From: Heterobilharzia americana
Taxonomy: Eukaryota; Platyhelminthes; Trematoda; Strigeidida; Schistosomatidae
Direction of reading: 5' to 3'
Length of the DNA stretch: 64,000 nucleotides
NCBI GenBank assembly: GCA_944470555.2
Contig: OX104132.1
Coordinates: 16,687,755 to 16,751,754 of the forward strand
A program made the translations under genes and the position numbers. Below the pieces are notes generated by a model. That model saw only the letters and a program-made list of their open reading frames with translations. It did not search any database and was not told the origin of the DNA. The first letter of the stretch is position 1; each line of letters opens with the position of its first letter. Of the stretch, positions 34,211 to 45,669 are shown piece after piece.

Positions 34211-35354
34211 AAGTCTTCTAGCTGAAGTTATCTAAGATAATCTAAGTAATGATCATAAATAATTTTGTTTAGCTGTTGTGGGGGATTAAAAACGAAGAAT
34301 AAAATTACTGATTATTGGCTTAATAGCTATGAATGATACTGGATAAGCATAGTGCAGATAAAAGGTTTGCAGATATTTATCTCTCAAGAATCAGGAGGGA
34401 TTGCACATTGAACTACCAATCTGAACGCCACTGGTTAGTATCTACTTCTGATTTGTTACTTGTTTTAAACACTGTGCTTAATGTCCACTTATTGAGTGTG
34501 TAACGCATTCGAAATCTTACTCATTCACTTTCTAGTTTCGATATCTAGACTGCCTCACCTCTTCGTTGTCAAGCTTTACCGTTTGCCAGTTATCGTTTAT
34601 TATTAAATGTAAGCGCGACCCGTGTACTTGCTGAGTCCTTGGGTCACCTTTTCTTTTCCCCTTTTCCCTTCTAGATTCTCGTGACCAACATTAACCTCAT
34701 ACTCCTTTACGCGCCCCCTGAAACAACGTACCTCCCTGCCTACTTACCTACAGGTTAAACGTAAGCGTAACAACAGCCGGTCACTACAAGTGCACATTTC
34801 TTTGACTAAAGTCACATAGTAGCATAAGTATGTACAGTTGTTAATAGTTATAAGCTATACGACCACCATCGCTGGTATTTAAGTAAGTAATTTGGAAGTA
34901 TATGGATTAATTTCTGAATAAAGTGGCTGGATTCAAAATAATGTCGAAGAACTAGATATTACTTAACAGCAGTTTTCTAGTGGCCTAATAAGCCTTTAAA
35001 ATGTATCCCGTTAGCTAATTCAACAGCTGAATCAAATTCTATCACCCCAGCCTACCCAAACAGTCAGTATTTACTTATTGAGATTAAACAGGTGTGTCGC
35101 TATAGAGTGTCTGTCCTATATTTTCCGGTCCTCGTGTATTTGGAGTCTGAACAAAATAAGTGCTCCCTGAAAAAACTTCACAGCTCCGCCATACCACTTT
35201 ATGATTGCAGGAATTATTCCGATATTGATCTCTCTGGTTCCACCTTTGTATAGCCTTTGCTTGGATATCAAAGAGACAGGAAGAAAACACAACGAAGAAG
35301 CTGACACACGCGCGAATCGGTCTAGTTGCCACAATTCATAGTAGTATATGAAGA
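34211..35354. other. unassigned interval, possible solo LTR or unclassified repeat
   Basis: A GC-richer block at 34570-34790 is bounded by similar strings (AATGTAAGCGCGAC and AACGTAAGCGTAAC). A potential polyadenylation signal AATAAAG follows at about 34917. At 35084-35334 two overlapping minus-strand frames have low stop density but no recognised domain. No second copy is present in the window. Confidence 0.3.
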
Positions 35355-36285
35355 AAAGTGGTCGACTGGATCATGCAGCAAACAGTGGGGAGCGAGAAGA
35401 GAGGGATACGCTGGACTCCGGAAAAGAACCTAGAAGATCTGGATTTCGCCGATGATTGTGCTTGATGTCACACAAACTTGAAGACCTACAGGCGAAAACT
35501 AACAAGGTGGCAGAAGAGGCAGGGCAGCGAAGACGGGACTTCAGGTGAATATAGAGAAGATAGAAGTGATGAAGATACCGCACCACCACCACCACCAACA
35601 ACAAACTTTATTCACCATCACCATGAACGGGAGAAACTTAAAGGAAGTAACCCCCTTCACCTATCTACGCAGGACTGTTTCAACTACAGGCGGCACTGAC
35701 GAGGATGTCTAAGTCAGAATCGGAAAAGCAAGACAGGTGTTCATTAGCCTGAAAACAGTGTGATCTTCTGCACTCAGCATGCGGAACAAGATCCGGATTT
35801 TCAACACCAACGTCAAGTAAGTCAGTGCTTCTATGTGATGGTTGAGAGACTGGACGCATTACGAAAGGGATTTTTAATAAACTACAGACATTCATCAACA
35901 ACTGCTTACGCTCGCTACTGAAGATCAAATGGCCAGAAAGAATAAGCAACAAGGAGCTCTGGCAACGAACCAACCAAGAACCTATCGCTCAACAAATATG
36001 TAGAAGGAAGTGGAGATGGATTGGGCATACACTGAGAAAGCCGACTGGGGACATCAGGCGTCAGGCCAGGTACTCGAGTGGACTCTCCATGGGAAGCGAC
36101 GAGTTGGACGTCCGTGGTGAGGGTGACATAGAGGAGATCGTGTGAGGAGGAAATGAGAGCTTGTGGGCTGTCGTAGAGCCAGGTTGAAAAGATTTCAGAG
36201 AAGAGAGTTCACTGGAGACGTGCTACTGAAGCCCTATGTTCCATTAGGAACCCAAGGGACTAATAATAATATAATAATAATATGA
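35355..36285 (+). mobile_element. RTE-clade retrotransposon, 3' fragment (copy R6)
   Basis: It starts VDWIMQQTVGSEKRGIRW, passes NLEDLDFADD (motif C; a deletion directly after it shifts the frame), the PPPPPPTTN tract, and the C-terminal block, then ends AACCCAAGGGACTAATAATAAT. This copy lacks the tetranucleotide expansion: GAGCTCTGGCAACGAACC at about 35955 is the unexpanded state. Confidence 0.87.
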
Positions 36286-36339
36286 ATAGAAGGTGTTTAC
36301 GAAAGACTGATATCAGAAAAAAAGGGTGTATGGGAGGAG

Positions 36340-36995
36340 AGAGAATTTAAAAGTCAAGTCAAAAATTCAAACTTTAGAATATATCAAAGGGTGAAAACAT
36401 CTGCGTCACAGGAGCCAATTATCAGCCATTTACCCAAGACTAATCAATCACTGATTCTTGTCATCTTGGAGACCCCAACCAGGTAGACTACATCTCCCTA
36501 CATGGCATACATTAACGGTAGGGAATTTTATGCGACTGTACCACATCTTAGTATGACCACCCTTAGCCTTCTTCTGAAAACCTGATACAACTTCCGCTAG
36601 CACTGCACATGAACGTAAGTGATGGCCTGACATGCTCAGTACATATTTGAGCTATTTCAGTCAACTAAGGTTCACAACCTGACCAATCGACTTGCCTTTT
36701 TTGCCTAGTAAGCTTCTCCTGACCACCAAACGCCAGCAATACCAAGAAGATGCTTATGATCAAAATTCTGTCATCACTCCATATCTCCTACTTTCAACGG
36801 TCATGCCTCACAGACGTATAACAGCACAGAACGAACAGCGGTGCAATAAAATCGTCCTTTAATAGGTAACCGGACACCACATCGGTTGGCTCCGGAGATG
36901 AAGCAAGTTGGCATATACCAAATAGGCCTTCTGTATCCGAGCTGAGATTTATCAAAGACTGCAGATAGCCGCCTTGTCTGGTGCGCCTGGATAGC
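36340..36995 (-). mobile_element. second non-LTR family (N2), C-terminal half
   Basis: Minus-strand frames include DTEGLFGICQLASSPEPTDV near 36890-36930 and CHVGRCSLPGWGLQDDKNQ at 36448-36520. The middle part aligns with the plus-strand copy at 49750-50080 (for example GGCAAGTCGATTGATGAGG there). Stops and small indels throughout. Confidence 0.65.
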
Positions 36996-37583
36996 AACTA
37001 CTAAATGTTACTTGAAAGAAAGAAATTTAACCGATTTCAATCCCAAATGGCAACTCTATATCCTACTTTATTTCACGCATAAAAAGTCTGGTAGCCAAAA
37101 TGAACTGGTGAATAGAAACAAAGAAAGACGGACAGAGGATTTCTCCCTTTATCCTCCTGATATGATCTCCTTTCTAGATAATTCTTTTACATTAAAATTG
37201 GTTAGAATCGGTTAAACAGTTACTGGGACAGGAAAACTTTGCAGTCTATTGTTAATTAATGCTTTCATTGTTCTTGGCATTATCATTGATATTCTCTATG
37301 CGTCAGAATAAAAATGGTGTATATCAGCAGTAAAGTACATTGGTTTCTTTTGTGATAAAATCAAATCCATTTTCATTGTTATACGTTAGTCAAACTCATA
37401 ACTACTATTAATGATCAAACCTTTCCGATTGTCAGTCTGCAGCTAATGCCAAGTCATTTGTTACAATATACTGTAGAAAGCACAGTGTAATACTTGGGAA
37501 GACAGACGACTATTACTTTTTACTGGTCTAGTCAAAAGAATAATACTATCCATTTACAATCATACTGATACTCAGATGGGGTT
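36996..37583. other. unassigned interval
   Basis: No recognised feature; a 67-codon ORF at 37012-37215 has no domain signal. Confidence 0.35.
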
Positions 37584-38950
37584 ATTATTATTTTATTTTA
37601 TTTGTCCCTTGGGTCCCTGATGGAACATAGAGCTTTACAAGCAAGTCTCCAGTGAACTCTGCTCTCTTTGGAAACTTTTGAACCTCGACAACCCACAAGC
37701 TCTCATTTCTTCCTCACACCATCTAATCCATGTCAACATAGCCTCGAAAGTCCAACTCGTCGTTTCCATCTAGGTTCCACTCGAGTGCCTGGTGCGTGAT
37801 GTTCCCAAACGGTCTTCTCAGTGTATGCCCAATACAGTCCACCTCCACTTCCTTCCAGTGCATATTTGTTGGCGATAGGTTCTCACCTCGTTGGTTATTT
37901 GCCAGCCAGACAGCAGCAGCCAGTCACAGTTCCTCCTTGCTTATTCTTTCTGCACTTCCGATCTCAGCCTCAATAACGAGCTCACGTAGGCAGCAGTTGT
38001 TGATGAATATCTGTAGTTTCTTGGAAATGCTTTTCGTAACGCACCACCAAGTCTCTCAACCATCTCATAGAAGCACTGACTTGACTGAATTAGTGTTGAA
38101 AATCTGGATGTTGTTCACGCTTTATGGTGGGTGGAGTGCATAAGATCTCCACACTGATTTCAGGTTAATGGAGGCCTGTCTTTTGTTGTCTTTCCAATTC
38201 TGGCTGGCTTTGACGTCCTCATTTGTGCCTGTGCCGCCATTAGTTGAAATAGTGCTGCTTAGATAGATGAAAGAGACTACTTCCTTTACGTTCCTCCCGT
38301 TGATGGTGGTTGCAGCTTGTTGTTGCTGGTGGTGGTTTTGGTTGGGTATCTTCATCACCTCTGTCTTCTTTGCGTTCACTTGAATTCCCGTCTTTGCTGC
38401 CCTCCACTGCCTCTTCTGTCAACTTGTTAGTTTTCGCTTGTAGATCTTCGAGTTTATGTGACATTAGACACAAGTCATCGACGAAATCCAGATCATCTAG
38501 GTTCTTTTTCCCGGTCCAGCCAGCTTATGTCCCTCTTCTCGCTTCTCCCTATTTGCTGCACGATTCAGTTCACTACAATCAGGAAGATGATTGGTGATAG
38601 TAGACAGTCTTGTTTCACTCCTGTCTTCACATCAAAGTCATCACTGAGCTTTCCATTGTGAATTACTTGGCATGTGCCGTCTTCATCTAGCTGTTGAATG
38701 AGATTGATAAAGGTTTGTGGTATTCCTTAGTGTTGAAGCAGTTGCCAAATTACTTGTTGGTCGACGCTGTCGAAGACCTTTTCAAAGTCAATGAAGTTGA
38801 GTTAAAGGGTTGACTGCCATTCTATACCCTGTTCTATGATGATGAGTAGCGTTGCAATTTGGTCCGCACATGATTTGTATTCCCTGATACCAGCCAGCTT
38901 GTTTTGGTAGTAATTCTGAATCCAGCAGATCAGGTTAGAAGTGCTTTAAT
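37584..38950 (-). mobile_element. RTE-clade retrotransposon, longest RT fragment (copy R7)
   Basis: Minus strand, 5' to 3': the RT palm with FEKVFDSVDQQ-like sequence and VIWQLLQH near 38740-38800 (motif A region), NGKLSDDFDVKTGVKQ with LLSPI (motif B, about 38600), LDDLDFVDDLCLMSHKLED (motif C, about 38480), then NAKKTEVMKIPNQNHHQQQ and the C-terminal part. It ends at the RTE tail at 37584. It covers most of the RT catalytic region but is 5'-truncated and interrupted by stops, and carries a variable AGCC/CAG tract at 37901-37925. Confidence 0.88.
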
Positions 38951-39439
38951 TGACGACGAATGTGTACAGGGTGGTGAGTAGATGTTTCCTTGACTATATG
39001 GACTTCTGAGAGAAGTAACTATCAAGATCAAATTCGAGAGAATATGAGTTTAAAATACGCGTATTAAGTATCATGTATTTCATTCCATTAATAGATTTGA
39101 AAAAACACAAAGAAGAATGAACAGACTTGTATCAGGGAAAATTTATCTCGTAAAAGAGGTGAATCTAATTCACTTACATGAATGGATTAACGAATCACTA
39201 GATAGACAATACATGTGAATGCTGTTCATCAACTGAACAGCTTGTCTCAATATTTTTTGTAACTAAGATGTTTCTGCTTCTAAAATTTCCATGATTTAGC
39301 TTACCTTTTCATTCTTTTTATGTGTAGCTATAAAAAAACACTAACTTGATTCATAATGTATTAGCTAAAAAGTGTATTGTTTATAACATTTTCATGAAAT
39401 ACTACTGACTAATTGAAACTAATGGGTCAGAATAACTTG

Positions 39440-40500
39440 AACACAGTTGCATATCTACCCTGGGATATCTGAAGTGCAAATAAACTCACTAAGTTCATTG
39501 ACTGAATCAAATAACTTTGAGTATATTATAATACATACTGTTATTCAAACACACGAGTTAAGACTAAGGCTTAATGACCTGCACATAGAAGAGGATGAAA
39601 AAGTGGTTACTTTTGACGTAACAAGTCCTTGTAATAAAACATCAATCAATATAGCACTAGAGGCAGTCAGAAATCAACTAAATATTGACTCAGAACCTAC
39701 AGAATTAAGGAGTCGGTTGATGAGATTATATTAGGCATACAGTTGTATTTGACCACCACAGTCTTCAAGTTTCAGGAAAAAAGTTTACAGATAAACGGAA
39801 GGAATAGCAATGGGATAACCAATATCTCCAGTTGAAGTAGACATATTTATGGATAACTGGGAAAAAATAGGATTACAACCGTTTAATCGTACACCTAAGA
39901 TATAGTGGCGATATGTGGATAACCACTTACTGTGGTGAAATTGGGTCATTTCAACAACTTCCTCACACATATAAACTCACCAGTAGACGAAATCCAATCC
40001 AAATACTGGGTGAAAAATGAACAAGGAGAATTACCTATGTTGGATTGCAAGATAAAACGAAAGATAGACGTTGGTTTGAATACTAATGTCTACAGAAAAC
40101 CAACACATTTCAACAGGTATCTAGACTTCAAGTCATTCCATCTCATGTCAGTAAAGGCAAGTTTAGTCAAATGTCCAAATGATAGAGCTAGAAAACTGAC
40201 TAGTCAGTGCAAAAACCTAACCAAAAAACTGAAACGCATAAAAGAAGCACCAGTTGTTATTGATTATCCTCCACAATTTATCAAGGTGGCGTTTAAGCGT
40301 ACAAACTCATTCAGAGATATGCTTTATCGGCTGACCTAAGGATCAGAAATAACCAATTATGCAAAATTATGTAATCTATCAATTCCCACGTAATGACTCA
40401 TTTTAGTTAAATATAGGATGATAAAGCCGAATAAGGTGGATAATCTGGAAAAACGCTCGGCTACTGCAATGAATGCATTAACGTTCAACTAAACACAATA
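39440..40500 (+). mobile_element. Penelope-like element, RT domain
   Basis: Plus strand: DEKVVTFDVTSPCNKTSINI (39597-39656) is RT motif A. EGIAMG followed by a stop and PISPVEVDIFMDN (39799-39858) is motif B. WRYVDNHLLW near 39905 is motif C with the second catalytic Asp changed to Asn. FLTHINSPVDEIQ, LPMLDCKIKRK and NVYRKPTHFNRYLDFKSFH (39959-40140) are the downstream blocks characteristic of PLE reverse transcriptases. A GIY-YIG remnant (NKVDNLEKRSATAMNA) is at about 40425-40480. It is interrupted at 40500-40785 by an RTE 5' end and resumes with its 3' UTR. Confidence 0.88.
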
Positions 40501-40534
40501 CAGCAACCTCACCTAGATAACTAGTTCAATAGTT

Positions 40535-40785
40535 ACTAACCGGTCCTAAGCCAGGGTAAAGAGGGAAGGTTGGGCACACGGCTAGCAACCCTACCCAGCA
40601 AAACTAATCCAGTCACTAAAGAAACTTCAAAGCACAGACAAAATATAAAAAATGAAAATAAACTTATTCGTCTCTGGAATCGGAGAGACGAAATGATGCC
40701 GGTTGGTGAAAGCCTTAGGTAAGCCAATTGGCCGATATATCTTCTCTCCCTCGATGAAAGCGAAAGTAAGAGTGGGATGAAACCA
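40535..40785 (+). mobile_element. RTE 5' end fragment (copy R8) nested in a Penelope-like element
   Basis: ACCGGTCCTAAGCCAGGGT, CACACGGCTAGCAACCCTAC and AGGTAAGCCAATTGGCCG are the reverse complement of 46890-47105 in copy R9, the 5' UTR and start of the RTE ORF. The fragment stops before the endonuclease domain. A 5'-only piece without the 3' tail is unusual for a non-LTR element. Confidence 0.75.
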
Positions 40786-40789
40786 CTAT

Positions 40790-41065
40790 GCTTAAGTCCA
40801 TTATAATTTGCTGGAGAGAGAGATTGATTACTAAATCTTTGCTTATCGAATTAATCAACACCCAGCCGACTTATGTAACAGAAATGAAGCAACACATATG
40901 TCAGAGATATGGAAAATTTTACTACCAACAGGAACAAAGAATGTAGGAAGTAATGTGATTACCTTGATATGACTATGGGGAATAATTTATGCTCGAAATG
41001 TCATCAAGTAAATAATACTTTATCAATGTGTGCTGTATATCAAATAAACAAATCTTATATGGACC
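40790..41065 (+). mobile_element. 3' UTR of the interrupted Penelope-like element
   Basis: It aligns with 31440-31700 and 16060-16270: GGAGAGAGAGATTGAT-AC, AGAGATATGGAAAATTTTAC, then TATGACTATGGGGAATAAT. Its position directly after the RTE piece completes the element begun at 39440. Confidence 0.7.
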
Positions 41066-42539
41066 AGTCAGGCTGTAGTATAATTGAAGTCATGAACTCA
41101 CAATTATCAGTGTTCACCGTAGATAACAAGGCTTATACATGAATCTATGGTGAGTAATTTCTTCTCTGAATTACACTGAAACTAAAGCTGATGCATTTTT
41201 ATAATCGAAACATCTTACTCTTATATACAACTTAACAGTAAGAATAGTTAAATACCACTTTTAGAGATTTGGAGATCTCACTAGTTAGATTGAATTGGTT
41301 CAGAAACTTAACTGCCACTTTATTCTTCGGTACAGAATGAATATTCAATGTGTATGTAAAAGGTTACCTCATAGAAGATCCGAGGCGTACAGATAACCTG
41401 AATCTAGTTAGCCAACTTGAATGGACTGATTAACACAGAGTTTCCATTCTAAAACATCCAGGCATTAATGATTCCCTGTTTTGGTCTTCGACACGGCGAA
41501 GACGTGGCATTTTGATTTAACCAAGTGACTTTCAGTCAGTGGATTATAAGTTTGAATACTGCTCCGCCTACCGAGCTTTGAGCAACAGAGTAGTACTGCT
41601 AGCCTTCAAACAAAAGGTATGAGTTATTGAGTACTTCATGAAAGTCTACAAGACTAATGAGTTCGTTTCTATTTGACTTCAACTTCTTGACGCATCAATA
41701 TCTTGAAATAATGAATGAACCGGTGTTGAGTTCACCCTTGAATGGGTGAAACATCCATCCAGTATCATGATCAATCTGATCTGAATTTTCAAGTCATTAG
41801 GTCAAAATCTGATGATTTTAACCACTTATGTTTTTTAGCAGTATATTTCACCACTGCTTGGCACTTTCGTGTTTGAGATAGCCATCGATGATCTTCACTG
41901 ATTATTTCCAACGGAAACTTTTCTGGTACTATATTCAGAAAGTTGGGAAATGTTGTAGTTGTGAAAACAACCAACATGATCATTCGCTCTTTACTGGTTT
42001 GTTTTGTTACTCGTCAGAATTTCAAGTATTGTAGATTCCAAGTGACATTTTACCACCAGTATATTTTGTTCAATTATTTTGATTTCAGCTAGATAATTAT
42101 ATCTAAGCTATCTGGAGAAGAGGGTAGGAATCAACTTACAAACATCTCTTACTTACTGTCGATACTTCAGTGGGAGGTAATTATGGAAATAATCTATTGG
42201 AATGAAAGTGATATATATATATATATAAGTTGTGTTCAAGACAATCTGTTGGTACCTTTCTGTGTTTAGTGAAATATTGACAGGCTAGCCAGGTGGTGAA
42301 ACAATTAAGGGGAATTTTGTAAGTCTTGTAAGCTTCAGAAGTTTTGTAATAACCTTCTTGGATCCTGGAACAAAACTGTAACAGAGAAAAAGATTTTCGT
42401 TCCGATGAATTTCCTTCGTAAAGCTGTAAAGTCGTGTTTGTAAGTACTGCAAGTAAATAATAGTCTATTGTTATGACAATTTACTTGTATGTGGCCAGGT
42501 GTGAGGAATCCAGCGGCACGTTTCACCTTAATTAAGACT
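41066..42539. other. unassigned interval
   Basis: No recognised gene. A minus-strand frame at 41789-41983 has no domain. A short (TA)n lies at 42212-42227. The last 200 bases may be the outer tail of the next SINE. Confidence 0.35.
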
Positions 42540-42800
42540 TGTCAGCCGCATGTAACGGTACCCCAATGAGTGATATTGTTCCCACTGGGACTCGAACCTC
42601 GTACTCATCGTTCCAAATGCCACATCGTTGTCCACTAGAACACAAAGGCGCAACAGCCATTTCTTGTACAATGGGTACTAGTTATTGTTATTTGCGGATA
42701 TGCCTGTAATTCTTTGTTGCTTTGTTGGATCGAATTGTTTGACCTCTAATGCCATATAAGCTTCTATGCGGATGCCTTGATATTGCCTGAATATTTAGTA
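42490..42800 (-). mobile_element. SINE family A, minus orientation
   Basis: The minus strand has a B-box GGTTCGAGTCCC, then the hammerhead region with CTGACAA, GAAAC and CTGGATTCC-like stem I sequence at about 42500-42560. The G of the CTGANGA box is A, so it is inactive. The plus-side tail has GCGGATGCCTTGATATTGCC. Confidence 0.65.
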
Positions 42801-44854
42801 TGACAATTTACTTGATCGAAGAATTCGATCCAATAAAGCAACAGAGAAATACAAGCATATCAACAAATAGTCATTATTAAAATTATTATTAATGAGAATA
42901 CCCGAGATAGTCACAGTCTGCAAAACTAGTTTCACTGATAATGAGCGATGACTGAAGGTGAAATGAAAGCTTAACTTGTGGGAGGATTCAAACTAACAGC
43001 CCCCGAGTTAATATAAATGTTGTTAGCCGGGTGCTGCCCCCAACTGAGCCATGAAACACAGTTTATTAGGACCAGTTTAGAACCATGATTATCTCAAATA
43101 GTCTAATTATTGTTCTGTGAGACACTTCTCCTCCTCTCTAGATTAGTTTGATATCGATTGGAACAAGAAAACCTGACTAGGCTTTCAGTATGATCTCGAT
43201 TAATGAAAAACTGAATATCACGGTCTCACACTGAAGCCGGGCGAAAACCTTCGGTGAATAAATTGAAATTAAAACCTGATTGGCAGCTGAATCTAGTAGT
43301 TCAGTTGGTAGATCATCAGGCCTGAAACCTGAAGCCTACTGATTTCGATTCTGCAGTGACTTGAATTCTTCATCAATAATCACTCAGTCTACCAACTAAT
43401 CGCGTAATTACCATTCTGTCCGTCTACATTATCTGAGCCGGTAGCTAAGTTATTGATAGTTCAGCACATTAAACGGATCTTCGTAATCAAAACCATCACA
43501 TATACTGATTTTTTTTATCATAACCAGAGTAGACATTTCTATCTTTTTCCAAAGAAATGCATATGATACTCTTGGTTATTATGGCAGTCACGTTACGTTT
43601 CTAAAACTTATAAATACGATTGCACAGCATTAGCAAATCAAATTTTCAAGAAGCAAATTTTCTTTGTTGTTTCGCTTTTGTTCTAACCTAATATGAGGTT
43701 TTCATGTTATTTAATTCTTATTTCCTTGCCTTAAGATTAATTTCTGAAAAGTAAGACGTTTAAAGGTGAATAGAGTAGAATAAAGAATCCAGGATATATG
43801 GTATTACATAACATTATCAGTAGCTAAAATGAATACGGGGATTTGAACTATTCAGCTTCTTTGGCTAACTTACTTGTGATGCACTGGTGTTAAGCTTGGC
43901 ATCGAATCAGTGAATAAACCTTTAGTTTTAAGATCACCTTCCTTCGGTCAATGAGCAATGCTCACATCATGATGTCGTTTTAGACATCAAATAGTCTCGA
44001 CGTGTTAGTTTCCAAGAAAATAAGCAAAGAAGTTTTTCAAAGTGATTTGTCTTTGTCACATCACTTCTACCTAGGAGTAGTTGGTTTGGAAACTTTCGAT
44101 TGAAAGAAAGAGTTGCTGTGTTTTGAAAGCCCTCAAGAGTAGATAGTTATAGCCTCTAAAATGAAATATGTAATAGTCTTGCATTGGGGTGAATAACCAG
44201 ATGTCTGCTCTTTGTGCTAGAATTCGGCGGCTAGGTATGATTTCTGCTTCATTTGATAAATTACCTTCTCAGTGAAACTCTTTAGCGACTGTCAATTTGA
44301 TTGTGAAAGCTTTTGGTAGTAGTAGCTAAGGTCGATGGTACAGCACACTCTTCTTTGCTCGTATACTAGGTCAACTGCTGCTGTGTAACTAGTTTCATGG
44401 GGCGTACAGTTAGGCAAATCAGTCATCGAATCACGGAACATCATCCATCGTGATTAAGTAAAGGCCAAACGAGTTCGACATGGAGCTCAATACTCTCTCA
44501 TCTAGTCGACACCGGTCACCAAGTTAGTTTTCAGAACATCCTTAAGGATATTTATCATATTCTTCCTAATCTCACCCAACCTTGTCTTTTACATATAGCG
44601 GCAACCATTGGAAACCACCTGACAAGTCAGTCTGCGTGTTCAAAAGAAATTCTCACAGTCTCTTTCTTTGCCTTGGATACCTGTACAGCTTATCTGCAAA
44701 AAATATTACCCTTGCACTCATTCATCCCACCAAAGTATATTATTATTATTATCATTATTATTATTACAGTTTTAGCTATCTAGCTCTCTTTTTGTCTCTA
44801 ATTACTGTCAACAACTGATCACTTGACACAGTAATCCGTTTCCTGAGGTAGTAT
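42801..44854. other. unassigned interval with tRNA-like remnants
   Basis: Two tRNA-like segments are visible. One at about 43275-43365 on the plus strand has A-box TAGTTCAGTTGGTAGATC and a B-box-like GATTTCGATTC. One at about 42985-43060 on the minus strand has A-box TGGCTCAGTTGGGGG and a B-box-like TTTGAATCC. Neither folds into a convincing tRNA; they probably head SINEs. A (TTA)n tract lies at 44738-44766. No gene recognised. Confidence 0.35.
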
Positions 44855-44965
44855 TTATCACGGACTGGTATCAGTTGGGGGAACCATTAAAAACCTGAGA
44901 GAACTTGACAGCTGTTCCGTCCTAGTGTGGGACTCCTCTGCAGTATGCACCAAGTAGCAGAACTT
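44855..44965 (-). mobile_element. SINE family B, minus orientation, truncated
   Basis: Hammerhead region and tail only. Core boxes read CAGAGGA and GGAA, so the ribozyme is inactive, although stem II GTCC/GGAC is perfect. Confidence 0.6.
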
Positions 44966-45105
44966 TACTGTTACAGCAATTATCTACTAAGCTTATGAGT
45001 ATAGATTATTTTTCCTGAGTCCATGTTCCCTTTTTCCAGTTGAAAACCTGCTCCAACTGATATGTAATAAGTTTGTTAAAATTAAAATTTAGTACCAAAC
45101 CTTCT

Positions 45106-45235
45106 CGTAGCTCAGTTGACAGACTATAAAGCTGGTAAGCTATCGATCCCTTGTTCGAGTCTCCCTAAGATCCAGATTTTCATTCTACCCCTAATCACCA
45201 GCCCATATCATGAAATCAAAAGAAGTATGTCACAA
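45106..45235 (+). other. tRNA-like segment (SINE head or tRNA pseudogene)
   Basis: TCGTAGCTCAGTTGACAGAC (A-box) and CTTGTTCGAGTCTCCC (B-box) have the spacing of a tRNA. The acceptor stem does not pair. The following AAAAGAAGTATGT is shared with 24995, supporting a dispersed tRNA-derived family. Confidence 0.4.
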
Positions 45236-45365
45236 TTTTCTGTCAAACTGCATGTTTGAACAGTAATTCGTTAACTTAAATTTGATATATTAACTTAAGC
45301 CTGAACTAGTATGTTGCCGTATAAAAAATCCTGTCTGCATATTCATTCCGTTGAATAGCACTTGT

Positions 45366-45411
45366 AACCATGACGCGCGTTTCGACCTGTTTACGATTCG
45401 TCAGCTCGATG
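45366..45411 (-). ncRNA. hammerhead motif, core boxes intact, stem I degraded
   Basis: All three core elements are present on the minus strand: CTGACGA at 45398-45404, CGAAAC, and GTC. Stem I arms ATCGAG and ATGGTT do not pair well, so activity is doubtful. Confidence 0.5.
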
Positions 45412-45620
45412 TACTTGCATTCCAGGGAATAATATTATTCCAGCTGGGATCGGGACGCAGTATTCATCGCTGCGAACACCAAAGCCTTATCTAATAGGCC
45501 ACGGAGGAATGAGAGCCACCATTTATGCAATGAGTATCAGTTGCTGCTCCTTTCACTTGTTATTCCCGATTGCTATATAGGACCAAAAAGTCCAATCTCT
45601 GTTTCTTAATAGGCTGGAAT
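45380..45620 (-). mobile_element. SINE family A, minus orientation
   Basis: The minus strand carries a tRNA-like head, then a hammerhead at 45366-45411 with intact CTGACGA, GAAAC and GCGTC. Stem I pairing is poor and stem II is short (ATC/GGT). It stands inverted to the next copy. Confidence 0.65.
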
Positions 45621-45669
45621 GTGGCTGTGATGCGGAAGTATAAAAAATGCACTTCATATCCACTGCAAA

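Noticed and set aside
45106..45180. Functional tRNA gene
   Set aside because: A- and B-boxes are present, but the acceptor stem does not pair and the downstream part is shared with another dispersed copy. SINE or pseudogene is more likely.
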